A stretch of DNA of 64,000 nucleotides from Dryomyza anilis (Eukaryota > Arthropoda > Insecta > Diptera > Dryomyzidae), in contig OX638132.1 in NCBI GenBank assembly GCA_951804985.1, positions 10,955,529 to 11,019,528 on the forward strand, in the 5' to 3' direction. Each line of letters opens with the position of its first letter. Within the stretch, counting starts at the first letter, position 1. Of the stretch, positions 22,955-34,850 are shown piece by piece. Under the pieces are notes generated by a model. It ran no database searches. It was not told the DNA's origin and worked only from the letters and a program-made list of their open reading frames with translations. The position numbers and the translations under genes were made by a program.

Positions 22955-24029
22955 TGGGATTTCCCGAATTCTTTGTTAAGTGGATAGGATCCTATTTATG
23001 TGATCGGTCATATCAAATACGCTTCAGAAATAATTTATCTTCACCATTTATTGCAACATCTGGGGTACCCCAGGGTAGTCATCTTGGTCCACTGTTATTT
23101 ATACTGGCTATTAATGATGTGATATACAACCTTAAGTACTAGCATTTATTATTTTTTGTCGCTGATATGAATTTATATAAATCAATAAATGACGATAAGG
23201 ACGTTCATATACTTCAGTCCGATTTAAAATCATTTGAAACGTGGTGTTGTAAGAATAACTTGATTCTTAATCCAGAAAACTGTCAAGCCATGACATTTTC
23301 TCGCAAAAGAAATAAACTAGAATACAACTATTCACTAAAAGAGAAAATTTTAAATCGGGTGCACGTGGTGAAAGATCTTGGTGTGTTTGTCGATACAAAT
23401 TTATCGTTTAATTTACATATTGAAAATATACGTAAAAAAGCCTCATCATTACTTGGTTTTATCAAACGATGGGCTAAAGAATTTAATAGTCCCCTTACAA
23501 CTTTGACTCTATATAGCACTCTGGTTCGTTCACAATTGGAATATGCAAGTCAAGTATGATCTCCTTTCTACAAGGTACATAATGACCGAATCGAAAGGAT
23601 ACAGAAAAACTTCGTACGTTTCATTCTCAAGGGTTTAAATTGGATGGATAACTTACATCTTCCTCCATACGTAGTTTGTCTGAAACTACTAAATTTAAAG
23701 ACTCTTGACAAGCGCAGACATATCCGGTATCATTTACATACATCAATTAATAACCGGTAGACTTGATTCACCCGAGCTTCTTAACTATATTAGTTTTAAC
23801 CATAATCGTAGAAGTTGCAGACATCGTGATGTTCTTTTTTATGTACCTTATAGTAGAACTAATTATGTTGCTGCTTTACCCTTCAATCGAATGTGTAATT
23901 TAGTTAATAATTGTCCACAGTATAATATAAATCTGTCAAAGAATGTAGACTAAAACTATAATGTAACAAATGCATGTGATGTTCACGAGCCCAACTAATT
24001 TAGTGGGTAAATATTTTCCAGCATTATGC

Positions 24030-25112
24030 TGTGAAAGTGCAAGCTAGCTGTATTAGCTAAAAATCGCTTATTATTGTATTATTAAAAGTATTATAATGTT
24101 AATCAAACATATCTTTATTTCCATTCTAACATATTTACTTTAATATGAAGTTAAGATTTGAACAACATTATATTTACATTTAAATATGTTGTTGTTTACA
24201 TTACTATTTAATGCAAATAGTATATTTATTAATTATTTATAATTATATTCAATATTATACACGGATAGAATAGATTTGTTTGAATATGTTTGAATGAAAT
24301 TATAACGTAATTCGAAATCACCATATAAATATTAAGGGTAAAATCTAATTACATTATAATTGAATTGTATAATTATTATGTTCAGATTGAAATATTATTA
24401 TACGATATTTAACATAAATTGCTTTAATCGCGGATTAACATGAATTTACCCAACGTGAATAAAAGGTTCTTTGAATTATATGTATTTGTTATTCGTGATT
24501 GTTACTGGGTAACAACGAATTTAAAAATAGTAGCATTATTTTGATTATATGTATGTTTGACATTACGATATCACAATTAAATAACAATGCTGCCTACTTT
24601 TAGCACTCAGTAACACCTACATTAATACTTTTCATATAGTTCATAAGTTCTTTTTGGTGGAAGAATTTGTTTAAGTACCGCCAATTACTGTTAATAACAG
24701 ATAGCGACTGTTTGTGAAATAACTCAAAATAGGAACAATAAATGGAAATAAAATTATTAAGTATAAATAAAATATGTGTAATAAAAAAAAATAAAGGTTT
24801 AAGCTTATAATTATATAATATAAATAAAAAAATGTAATTTAAAAAAATGAAAAAAAATAATATTGTGTAAAGACGATATTAGCACTAAATTTACTTTTTA
24901 ACAAATGTAAACATAAATATGTTTACATGTAAACAAAATGTTTTTCACATTCAAACATAAATATGTTTACAAGAACGCCGAAAATGTTTCATTCTGAACA
25001 TTAATATGTTTGAATGAAAACAAAAATATGTTTGGCTGTTATTATAATAATGTTTGGCAATGAAAAGATATATATAATGCCTGCAAAATTATGTTTGGGA
25101 GTTTGCAGCGTG
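24030..25112. repeat. AT-rich block with AACATATTTA/TAAATATGTT words
   Basis: Recurring AAACATAAATATGTTT-like palindromic words, densest at 24,105-24,200 and 24,895-25,060. It lies directly after the LINE 3' part and ends near GCAGCGTGTACAGTAAAAAA. Probably a MITE, but a clean terminal repeat was not established. Confidence 0.35.
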
Positions 25113-25655
25113 TACAGTAAAAAAAAAAATATTACTAACTTACTCTAGTTTTACTTTTGTTTCCTTCTGTTTTACTTTTTTAAATTTGACTCGTGTTTCC
25201 GACGATATTCCGATAGAAATATATGTTGAGAAGTGAAATATGTGGTATCACATATCCAAATTTAATCTCTCTAGATTTATTAGTTAGTGAATAAAAAATC
25301 TTTAAAAAATTATTTTTCTTGTTACACATTCAAAAATCGAAAAGATTTGAATAATATTACTACAATAAAAATACCCGTGTCTCTCACTTTTTTAATTATT
25401 GATCTTTTATGATTTACAGACGCTAAATAACACATCGTGTATATTCTTTTGTCGCTCTATATTTTAAATCACAATAATTTTGAGGACTTATTTAGTTTTT
25501 ATAGTTGTTTTGGAGAAGTATTAAAAACCATATTGAAACTAGTTCCACAAAAGAAAAATTTCCTTTTAAGTCCTTTTAAAAAAAAGTAATTTTAAAAGAA
25601 AACGGCATCACGAAATAAAAAAAAAATGTAAACGCAGATTAATTTAATGTAGTCC
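25113..25655. other. AT-rich DNA, nothing recognised
   Basis: No gene-like frame or clear repeat. Confidence 0.35.
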
Positions 25656-25659
25656 CTTT

Positions 25660-25843
25660 TTTTTATGGAAATCTACTAAGATCCACAGCACTCAGACAGA
25701 CTATATCCATTGTACAGTGAAATCTATTCCCTACAATTTTATGGTTAATATCACCACGAGCGCCCATGCCCAAGCCGGGATTCGAAACCGAGACCTTCAG
25801 AATGCAAGTCCAGCGCGCTACCTCTGGACTGTGGTCCGTAGTT
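25660..25843 (-). mobile_element. tRNA-derived SINE, family 2
   Basis: On the minus strand it reads CTACGGACCACAGTCCAGAG, then GGTAGCGCGCTGGACTTGCA (A-box part), GGTTTCGAATCCCGGCTTGG (B-box), a body with GTAGGGAATAGATTTCACTG and a 3' end GATCTTAGTAGATTTCCATA followed by A-run. The same body and tail occur at 45242-45411, which defines a second family distinct from that at 5151 and 54505. Confidence 0.7.
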
Positions 25844-25844
25844 T

Positions 25845-27065
25845 AAGATCTATATCAGTTGGTTCAAGTAACGAAATTATTCACTTTTTGTATTATTCAC
25901 GGTGTTATTAGACTGCATCACGAAAAAAAAATGAAATATGAATGACCGCATCACCTTGTTTTGTTTTATAATGATTTCTAAAATATTTCGGCTCTAGTGG
26001 TAACCGTTCTTGAGCTGTTATTATGAATTTACAATTGTACGGGAATAATTTTTGTTTGGTGATAAAAATGGTGACATATAATAGAACTTCAACAATTCTT
26101 GAAACATTTTTCGGTAGACTTGATACAAATGTTTTTTCGTCATTCTGAAAAGTTAATTTTTATGAACATTGCAATTACTCGTCCATTTTCCGTTCTATCT
26201 TCGTTTTGAAGACAACGTAATTTTTTTTCTGAATGTATAAACAAAAATATTTATATATTAATACATACAAATATATAAATACTAATACAAAAGCATACAT
26301 ATATAAATATTGATATATTATATATCGCACAATAATGTGCCATATAGAATAACCTGCGTGAAAGCTTTTTAAGAATTTAGCAAATGAAAACTGAAAAATT
26401 AAGTTCTATATAAAAAATGTATTTTTAAATATATATTTTTTTCTGTTGTTTTTATTTTTATTAAAAATTTTTGTGTTTGATTTTATTGAAATGCATAGAT
26501 ATATAAATCGTATATATTCAAAAAAATAATGTGTGTGAGCAAATATACAACATAATATTATGACCGTGAGTTTACTTTTAATATATATATATATATATAT
26601 ATTTATAATTTAAGGTAAGCTTTTTCTGAGCTTTTTAATTAATTTCGGAATTTCACTTTTATATTTCGTATTTAAGACAATAGCAACCTTCAAAAAATAT
26701 ATATTTTTTGTTATGCTTATGGCTAATTTTTGTACATATCTACAAATATATTACGTTTAATTTATAAATAAATTTATTTTTAATTTTTGCTTGCTTCGCA
26801 TTAACATTACTCAATGAAAAAGATTTTTGTTGTTGTTTCTATTAAATGTACACATTGCGCATTGATTTTATGACTCAGAAATATTAAAATCTTGATTTTT
26901 AATTTTTTTTTTGAATTTCTATATTAAGTGCATCTTGTTTGTGCCAAACATTTGTACATGTTACACGCGAGCCAATAACTTGAAAACACTGTGAGAAACA
27001 TAAATATTAAAAAGAAATATTTATATTGAATGAAATGAATGTGTAAATCAAAGGTTACAGACAAT
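25845..27065. other. AT-rich DNA, no recognised gene
   Basis: Includes a (TA)n run at about 26,581-26,601. No coding support. Confidence 0.4.
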
Positions 27066-27790
27066 TTATACGCGACAATATATTCCCGGATAATTTGGTT
27101 TGAAAAGAATTGTCTACGCGAAGAATAGTATAGGGGAATTATTGTCTAGGAGAAGAATTGTCTTGTGAAATAATTGTAGAGGATGAATTGTCGGGAAGAA
27201 TTTTCCTACTATCCGAAATTTGGTTCGAAAGGAATTATTTAGGGGAAACTGATTTGTTGCGTTAGCCAACTAATTATTAACAACAAAGTATTAACAACCA
27301 CCGCACCAATTCGGTTCAGGTAACCTCCTAGTCTATGAGCATTAGGTTGTGGTAATCTCCAAGCACAATTACTTAATCAATGAATATCCAATTGTTTTTG
27401 ACTGTGAACATTGAGACGTTTCTTTATTTCGTGTATGTATCCATGATAGCTGCTAATACACATAAAGTTGTAGTTTATCATTTATTTTGTTAATATAACA
27501 ATATATTCAGTTGTCATAAAAAATGCATGAAGATCAATTTTGGCATAACGTTAAATTCAATCATGAGGTTACGATAACCGAATGAACAGTTGCGTGAACG
27601 AACCTTTCGGTTATAGTAAACTAAAGTACGTTCATTTTAATGCCATGAGGTTACAATAAATGTATTTCGGTTGCAACAATGAAACGTTGGTTCGATTAAC
27701 CTCATGCCAAAAAAGATTTTTCAGTGTGTAGGCGTAGAATTGTCGAGGGGAATAATTGTCGGGTATGAATTTTCCGACAACCCTGTTTCA
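27066..27790. repeat. GAAGAATT-type degenerate array, interrupted
   Basis: 27,070-27,260 repeats AGAATTGTCTACGCGAAGAA / GGAGAAGAATTGTC / GATGAATTGTCGGGAAGAAT. The array resumes at 27,725-27,785 (GTAGAATTGTCGAGGGGAAT). The middle 27,265-27,720 contains repeated CATGAGGTTAC and AACCTCATG, AACCGAATGAACAG words, probably an inserted MITE. Confidence 0.45.
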
Positions 27791-29577
27791 ATTATCGTTA
27801 ATAATTATTTGGTTTTTGAAATATTTCCATAAAATTCACAATTTTGAAAATTCGCATTAATTATTATTATATATTACAAATTTAATTTATGCATTTGTCA
27901 CCCACTAACTAGTGGGTGGACTGTTGTAAAATGCATGCCAAATCATCAGCCTAATATTCAGCACCATTTTGAGTAATATTCCTATAATATTTTTTTTGCA
28001 GTATTCAAAATTCTTCTGTATATTAGTTATTTTTAATTTTCTTTATGTTTCCCAATATATTTTTGATTTATTTTTGTGCATATTATTCAGCATTTGCTTT
28101 TTTTTCATTTTGTTTTGAATTTTAAATGGCAACAATATTTGCAGTTTGGTATTTTAGTATTTTTAATTGACTATTGAAAGATTTGTAATTTTTTTTACGT
28201 ATCGAAAATATACACATAAAAAAATATTAAACGTTAATATTGCATTAATTGATATAAAGTAATTTATTTTATTAAAAAAATTAAATGGAATTATTTAATT
28301 GTATAAATTAAATCATTTCTGCGTTGGTGTATATGCTAAAATAAATGCATATATAGCATATACACCAACCAACAGTTTTAGAGGAACTACACAGTTTTAC
28401 ATTCAAACACAGTTTTAAATTCACTACACAGTATTACATGTACTGTTGTACTGATCTTCTTTTACATTGGTTCAACGCAACGTGTACTGCCTGTTCGGTT
28501 CATCGGCTCGATTTTCCGGACATCGTGCGTATGACTTTGAATTTTCCTCTCTTATTTGTGTTTAACATGTCCCTTTCATTATATATAGCTCTAATGGCGA
28601 TGTGAACGTGATTGAAACTTCCAACAAAAAAGTTGTAAAATAAAATAAATAAATATTTAATAAAAATATAAATAAACAATATAGTATGATATAATAAAAA
28701 TATATAATGTAAAACAAAAATGACAAATTTTTGTTCAATTAATTTATTAATTAATATAATTAAATATTTAATCATTACAATTAAATATCGTTTTGGCGTG
28801 AAACAATTAAAAATTAATTAATTATTTTGCTATATTCACAAATATATGTTTTTCTGTGTATATATTCAATACTATATAATGAACAATGACGAATATGAGT
28901 TTTAAGAAACATTTATTACACAATTATTTGTCATTTGTATCAATAATAAATTGAAACATATTGGAATATACCTCATGAAAATTTGTGTCCTAACATAATT
29001 GCTTTTAAATACATCAAAACTTTAAATGCAATTAATGTTAAATCTATATAATTAATTAATTTATGCGAGATTAATTTTAACTATGTAAAATTCGTAAATT
29101 ATTAATATTATCTAAAGAATTTAAATCTATAAATATTTATACGAAATGATTTTGTATTGTTTTTGACAATTATAAATCGAATTTTCCGGGAACTATTGAG
29201 CTTTACTATTTTTGATTGCGTTGAATTTTTATACTCATGTTCTATGTCCAAATATATTTAACAATTGTTTAATGTTTAAAAAAAAATGGTTTTGGTAGTT
29301 CTTAATAAATTAATAAATTAAAAAATTCCAATTTCAAGTATCAAAACGTCAAGGAGTCAAAATTCGGTGCCGAAATAAATGTTTGTTCATACAAAGAAAA
29401 ATCAATTTTTTTTTCATCAAAATTTAAAAGTTTTGTTTTTATTAGCAATTCGCAGTTGTTTTATAAACAAAAATTTAAAATTAACCAAATCAAAAATTTA
29501 CAAATCATATGAACAAAATTATAAAATAACATTTTTTTTTTTAATAAATTTATTTCATTCTCAAAATTACATCATCT
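27791..29577. other. Very AT-rich DNA, no recognised gene
   Basis: No coding support. Includes a short perfect hairpin at 28323-28369. Confidence 0.4.
28323..28369. repeat. 47-base hairpin
   Basis: GTTGGTGTATATGCTA pairs exactly with TAGCATATACACCAAC around a 15-base AT loop. Confidence 0.7.
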
Positions 29578-29861
29578 ATGCAATGCATATATAGTAGTAC
29601 AATATATTCGAAAGTTTCCTCTAACCGCCCTTCAACTTTCGACGATCGACGGCGCAGCACGCCTGGCACCACTGACAACGGGCGGCATCCGTCCAAACAA
29701 CCATACGTCTATCCATTGTTCGACCTTCGTCTGGCAGCTACAGCTGTTTTAAAACATTTCTCTTTGGTTGAGGATACTAAATAAATGTACGCAGTTAATC
29801 TCAAAGGCAAACAATTGAAGCACATAATAAAATTAAAAAAAAATAAAAATAAAATTTTAGC

Positions 29862-30059
29862 TACTCAAGGGCACCAACTAATCGAACGTGGTTGAAGGAC
29901 AAACATGGCGATCGTATTACTTGGCAAACTGGAAAACTGCTCACTGCTGGTTCTATTGGTCTTCCACCGGAAGCAAGAAACTTTAAAATATTATGCTATG
30001 CATTGGGAACAGTTTTATTTGTTTGTTTGCTTAAAATAAAAATCCATAATAAAAACTAA
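29862..30059 (+). pseudogene. Orphan coding-like frame, unrecognised
   Basis: Directly after TTTTAGC the frame from 29862 reads YSRAPTNRTWLKDKHGDRIT then WQTGKLLTAGSIGLPPEARN, FKILCYALGTVLFVCLLKIK and stops at 30057-30059. The first 45 codons are much less AT-rich than the surroundings and look like real protein; the end resembles a hydrophobic segment or simply AT-rich read-through. 29,620-29,780 upstream is another GC-richer patch with frame SNRPSTFDDRRRSTPGTTDN. They could be two exons of an unknown gene or a captured fragment. No family recognised. Confidence 0.3.
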
Positions 30060-30154
30060 AATGTTCACAGTACGTGTTGTTTACAAAAATGACCAACAGA
30101 TACGCATAGCATATTAAACAACATCATTGGTGGTGCTAGTGGCTATATCAGCAT

Positions 30155-31560
30155 CATACACCGAGAAAATGAATACAGTAAAATTTACTACATTTATGTA
30201 TTTGTTAAAAAAATGCAGTTCTACCAGTTTTTAGTTTTTAAATACATTTGTATTTATTTGACTTAAATTAGCGACATAATGTATTAAAAATTCGTTTACT
30301 ACATATTGCTTTTCTGTATTTTATTAGTTTTATGTTTTTTTTATTTCGGTCGACTGCGAAAGTGACCAGGTACAAATGAACATCAAGCTGTAATATCCCC
30401 ACACACAATTTGTCTATTTCTGCCCGTTCCCCAAATATGCCGTGAATCTGCCATTAAAAATCCACAAAATATTACAACCTGCCATAAACTTCCCAAAATA
30501 TTCTATTTATTTGTGTGTTTGCCGGAAATATGCCCGAAATATTCCTGAAAAATGCCAAACTTTTTGTCTCGGGTTGGCACGCATATTAGTCCAACCCCAG
30601 ACAAAATTTTTGGCATGCTCGAGGCAGTTTAGAAACATTTTTGCGACATACTTCAAAAAGACTAAGGCGGACTCTGTATCATAAGCTGTCTGTTTTCTGC
30701 CCGTACCGAAAATATGCCGTGAATCTGCTAATAAAATTAAACAAAATTTGACAACCTTCCGAGACAAAATTTCTGAAATTTTTCAGGAATATTTCCGGAA
30801 AACGGATAGATAAATGAAATATTTTGTGAAATGTGTAGCAGGTTGTTAAATTTTGTGCAATTTAAATGACAGATTCACGGCATATTTTGGAAACGGGCAT
30901 AAAATAATCAGTTTGTGATACAAACTCCGCGTCTTTTTGAAATATGTTGGAAAAATGTTTTAAAACTGCATTTTGTCTGGTGCTGCTATACACTTCCGAA
31001 AATATTCCATTTATCTCTATGTTTGCCTAAAAACTACCCGAAATATTCATAAAAAAATGTCAGCAATTTTGTCTCGAGTATTTCCAGACAACATTTTATA
31101 CACTTTTTTTGTTATACACTTTTACACAATATGTTTTGGAAAAATAAACATTTTTGACTTCAAAATAAATACAGAAATAGTAAAATACTGTTTAAGTATA
31201 TATGTAGTAAACATTTTACAGTTTTCTTGAACTTAACTAAATACATTATGTAAATGCAGTAATTATGTAAATGCAGTAATATATACAGAATGTAGTAAAA
31301 TTAAAAGCATATGTAGTAATATTTTTATAATGCAACTTCAAATTTAATAATATATCAACATATTTCAGAACATATAAGTTACATTTTCAATAAAAATATA
31401 TTAAAATTTTGTATAGAAATGAAATTTATTTTTTTTTAGTTGCTTTTCATACAAAACAACTACATCAATGTAGTAGAAACAAATAAACATGTTAATATAA
31501 ATACATATGTTTTAAAAATATTTTTCCTTCTTTTTAATACAGTATTTTTTCAGTGCACAC
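30155..31560. mobile_element. Element with GCCGTGAATCTG inverted/direct blocks
   Basis: The left edge CACCGAGAAAATGAATACAG and right edge ACAGTATTTTTTCAGTGCAC are roughly inverse. Inside, TCTGCCCGTTCCCCAAATAT/GCCGTGAATCTGCC (30,419), TCTGCCCGTACCGAAAATAT (30,696) and the inverse GACAGATTCACGGCATATTT (30,868) recur. Another inverse piece is at 59,315-59,360. The short frames over it are shadows on both strands of this palindromic block. Confidence 0.5.
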
Positions 31561-32072
31561 TAAGTTTCTACAAAAATGATTGTCACATAAACTCAAAAAT
31601 TATGGAATAGTATTAGGAATATTTATTATTATTTTTTAGTATTTAATGACAATACCGATTGACATATTTTAATACCAAAAAATATTGAAATAATATCAAA
31701 AAAAACTACTAATTTAACGCTAATTATTCTGAGTGTAATTATCACCAAAATGAAACTCACTAACTACCAGTAAACAAATCACACTCCATCATAAGCATTT
31801 GTTTAATTTATTTTGAATACTATATTTTGTATTCTTGTATCATGAAGATACACGAAATATAATATAAAACGATTATTTTCTAAATGATGCTGTTTTCTAA
31901 AAAGGCGGAAATTAATTATAAAAAATTAATTGGTATGTTTTGGTTAGAAACTGTGGAATAATAAATATTTATATAAATTTTGTGATAGAAAATATTATAA
32001 GTAATATTTTAAAATAATTGTATCATAAGTATTATGTTGTTTTTGTATAATTTTTGGCAATCAGAGGATGGT
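31561..32072. other. AT-rich DNA with probable short MITE remnant
   Basis: AACTCAAAAATTA (about 31,590) and AATTATTCTGAGTGTA (ending 31,738) are inverse and resemble the ends of the TA-flanked MITEs here. No gene. Confidence 0.3.
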
Positions 32073-32176
32073 GACAGGCGCTGGGATCGAACCCGGGACT
32101 TCTACGCTTGTAGTACAATGCAACAAGGACTCGTTGGCACGTAGTCCAACACACTAACCAATCGAGCTACCAACGC
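32073..32176 (-). mobile_element. tRNA-like SINE head
   Basis: On the minus strand AGCGTTGGTAGCTCGATTGG then TTAGTGTGTTGGAC and CCCGGGTTCGATCCCAGCGC: A- and B-box sequences of a tRNA-derived SINE, with an extra insertion between them. It does not fold as a full tRNA, so it is not called a tRNA gene. Confidence 0.55.
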
Positions 32177-32309
32177 TAAATACTATATGTACTATTATGT
32201 AGTATTATGTAGTAAGTTAAGTCACATGAGTGGCGCTTAAAGTCGATCGGACCTGAGTATGGAATACCGTACATTTTGGTAGAGCTATTAATGTGGGATG
32301 TTTAATTGT

Positions 32310-32422
32310 AAATTTCTGATAAGTGAATAATTTTTTGAGTGTGTTCAGCATTATTAAGAACTTTAAAATAGTTCTTAATAATGCTGAACACCCTCAAAAT
32401 ATTATTCACTTATCAGAAATTT
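32310..32422. repeat. 113-base hairpin with 52-base arms
   Basis: AAATTTCTGATAAGTGAATA... (32310-) is mirrored by ...TATTCACTTATCAGAAATTT ending at 32422, with only a few mismatches around TTAAAAT. It lies within mini-me sequence whose other copy has only one arm's core (GTTCAGCATAATT at 55,832). Confidence 0.75.
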
Positions 32423-32532
32423 ACGTCTTATGCAAAAAAAAAAAACTAATAAAACAAAAATATAAAAGTAGAGATGGGCGCATTACGCCTAGTTTAAAAC
32501 ATATTTGCAAAATTTGAAAGGCATATATAAAA

Positions 32533-32930
32533 TCCCAGTATGCCATTCATTTCGATATTGTTACGAGATCAATGCGATAAAATGGAGAAATCAAACGATA
32601 TCGGAAACTTTCTCCTAGCGATATCGAGCGTCAAATTGGACCATGTAGGTAGGTAGATATCGATGCGTTTTGTCGGAGTTTTCTAGTACGAGAAATTTTT
32701 CGAAATCGGAACGAATCGATGAAAAAAATGATCAAAGTTCTATATTGCTTCGAATAATATTACGATATCAATGTGACAATTGTTTATATATCGTATCTTG
32801 TTAATGAATTTGAATGTACGAGAAATTATGAAAATAAGAATCCATAAAACAAGGAGAATGAACTTTTTTCTCGAAGTTATTCGATAAAAATTCGAGACAT
32901 CGAAGGTCTCCGAGACATGACAGACTGGGA
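32533..32930 (+). mobile_element. CCCAGTCTG-type MITE, reference copy, 398 bp
   Basis: Starts TCCCAGTATGCCATTC and ends GACATGACAGACTGGGA, about 12-base terminal inverted repeats. It is full of CGATATCG and TTCGAAATC words. Other copies: 14477-15590 (split), 36467-37867 (split), 40663-41134, 45489-46635 (compound), and a fragment at 50,384-50,580. Confidence 0.65.
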
Positions 32931-33068
32931 TAGCATTGTTTTTAATATTTTACGACTAAAATGTCCACTATAAAAACCGGGAAATAATATAAAAAAAAAT
33001 GTGGCGGATCACACCCATTTTTGGAACACATATTTTTAGGTGAATTCTAACTAACAACACGTTATATA

Positions 33069-33288
33069 CACCCAGAAAAAAATACTATATAAATAATAGT
33101 TTTTTACTACTAAAAATAGTCAATAGGATAATTTATTATTTTAATCGGAAAATACCATTAAATACTATAAAATACCATGACATTGCCATTGAGTTTATAT
33201 GAAAAGATTTATTTTTTGTATACTATTAAATAAATAATTGTCCTATTGACCAATTTTAATGGGATTTGAGGGAATTATTTTCTGGGTG
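33069..33288. mobile_element. 220-bp TA-flanked MITE
   Basis: CACCCAGAAAAAAATA at the left, TTATTTTCTGGGTG at the right, TA on both sides (33067-33068, 33289-33290). Interior has AATACTAT/ATAGTATT words. Inserted in the mini-me. Confidence 0.75.
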
Positions 33289-33559
33289 TATATATTGAAT
33301 AAATATATCTTGAATACTTTTCGTGTTATTGGTTCCTAAAGAGTTATATAAAAGAGATTTGTATGGGAGGTGTACGTGTTCGTTGACCGATTTGCTTCAA
33401 TTTCGAAGTCAGAACCATTTTTTGAGTAAAACATATTGAATCGAAATTTAAGAGCATTCTTACAAGTAATTTTTAAGTTATCATGGTTTTGGACATACAG
33501 ACAGACGGACTGATCAATAATATATGTACTTTTCCCTATACCTTATAGTTGGATGATAT

Positions 33560-34630
33560 AAAAATATTTATCGAAAAAAGAGTAAACAAAAGGTTCGACT
33601 TTTTAAGAAAACCAAATTCACATAAAATGTTCATATAAAATTCATTTGTACACTATCACTTTCTAGTAGTCAAAAGTAAGAGTATTTATTTTTTATGCAT
33701 GCCAATAATATGCCAATCGTTTGTAGATGCAGCCAAGTAAAAAAAATGTCAAGTGATGATGATAAAAAAAAGTAATAAAAAAGAATGTATAAAATCAGCA
33801 GGTAATGAATAAAAGTAAATTAGGATGAACGAACCGAGCACTAGTCGGACCCATGCCAATGCAGTTCTTTGACATATAAAAAACACATCAATGTCAAGTT
33901 TAGGTTGTTTTCTACACTCTTTTGTTATGTATTTTTATTTATTTAGTAAAAACAACAAACAGACAAATTTAAGAAAATATAAAACTTTCGATATTCATTG
34001 ATGCGTCATATAAAGACTACCAAAAAAGTATTTCAAGATTTTAAACTGATTGAATTTTTATAATAAATACTTATTTTATAGTATTTATTTGTTTGAAGTA
34101 CATTTAGAAAGTACATCAACGAACAACTTTTTGAACAGTTTGATTCTGTTTTCATTTTCAAAGAATTCTATAAAATTTCTATTTTTGGTATGATCTGCTA
34201 TTTTGCAGCAACATCGCTTAGTTGGGAGATGGCACAGAAAACCGTATTACTTTTTATGGTTGCTTTATGTGGAAGTTCAAGTGCAAAGGAAACAATTAGC
34301 TGATTTATTTTGTTCAGATTTTGTGGGTTTTGTTTATGCCATGAGCAGCGCCCACGAGTGCATTCCCAGTGTTGTTTATTACTGCATTATTGTTTATTCT
34401 CACAATTAATTTCTAATTTTGGCAACTTTTCGACTAATTCAGGTGTTGCATATTCGGCATATTTCGAATAACACTTCTATTATTATAGAATATTAACGAT
34501 GGAGGCTATCGTTAGTGAATTTATAAAATTGTAGAAATTAATATGCAAACAATTGAACGGAAGAATATATTTATTAATATTTAATTTGATAAATATATAA
34601 TAGAAGCAAAAAGTGGCGTAAAAACATTTT
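33560..34630. other. AT-rich DNA, one faint coding-like patch
   Basis: 34,203-34,409 is slightly less AT-rich and open (MQQHRLVGRWHRKPYYFLWL ...), preceded by TTTTGCAG. I do not recognise it, and composition alone could explain it. Confidence 0.3.
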
Positions 34631-34633
34631 AGA

Positions 34634-34850
34634 GTCGATGGCTCAGTGGTTAGTGCGCTGGACTGCGAGCCGAAATGTCTTGTTGAACAGGTTCCAATCT
34701 GTACTGGGATTGTCGAATAGAAAATGTATTTATATACCGCGCAATCTCGAGGCATTGCCTGCTTTGAGGAATTACACTGTAGGTCCTACCACTTTGAATT
34801 AAAATATAACACGCACAGCTCAAATGGTGAGAGAGCTTGGGCTAGGTTTT
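34634..34850 (+). mobile_element. tRNA-derived SINE, family 1, plus strand
   Basis: GTCGATGGCTCAGTGGTTAG, GCTGGACTGCGAGCCGAAAT, a weakened B-box GGTTCCAATCTG, then ACTGTAGGTCCTACCACTTT and ACACGCACAGCTCAAATGGT shared inversely with the copies at 5151 and 54505. Confidence 0.7.

Larger units (their letters stand above)
19736..24000 (+). pseudogene. Dead Jockey/CR1-like LINE, ORF2
   Basis: Non-LTR retrotransposon coding region with endonuclease then reverse transcriptase. The endonuclease shows LRGLRSKT near 19,765, ALAETWLN near 19,831 (catalytic Glu) and LLGDFNLPDL near 20,166. After a mini-me insertion (20202-20912) comes SDDDTYF and later IDAYHPPL at about 21,090, where the usual SDH is degraded. 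Reverse transcriptase: NYRPIAKLSSIPKLFERIVY near 21,990, DCIYTDFSKAFDKLPHKLIL near 22,190, then a MITE insertion (22270-22954), then GFPEFFVKWIGSYL and SGVPQGSHLGPLLFILA near 23,055. The catalytic box reads FFVADMN near 23,155, lacking the second Asp. The C-terminal part LVRSQLEYASQV is at 23,525. In-frame stops (e.g. after FNVF near 19,902, at 23,140 and at 23,557) and a frameshift near 21,975 confirm it is dead. ORF1 is not seen. Confidence 0.85.
32237..33545 (+). mobile_element. mini-me-type element carrying further insertions
   Basis: Order of shared pieces: GGACCTGAGTATGGAATACC and TTAATGTGGGATGTTTAATT (inverse of 55,870-55,930), a CCCAGTCTG MITE (32533-32930), GGAACACATATTTTTAGGTG (33,025), a TA-flanked MITE (33069-33288), then GAATACTTTTCGTGTTATTG, GTATGGGAGGTGTACGTG and ACATACAGACAGACGGACTG to the end. 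The sequence on both sides of each insertion matches the copy at 55,163-55,985. Confidence 0.6.

Noticed and set aside
30442..30767. Overlapping sense and antisense frames
   Set aside because: The block is a dispersed inverted repeat (GCCGTGAATCTG family); openness on both strands comes from the repeat.
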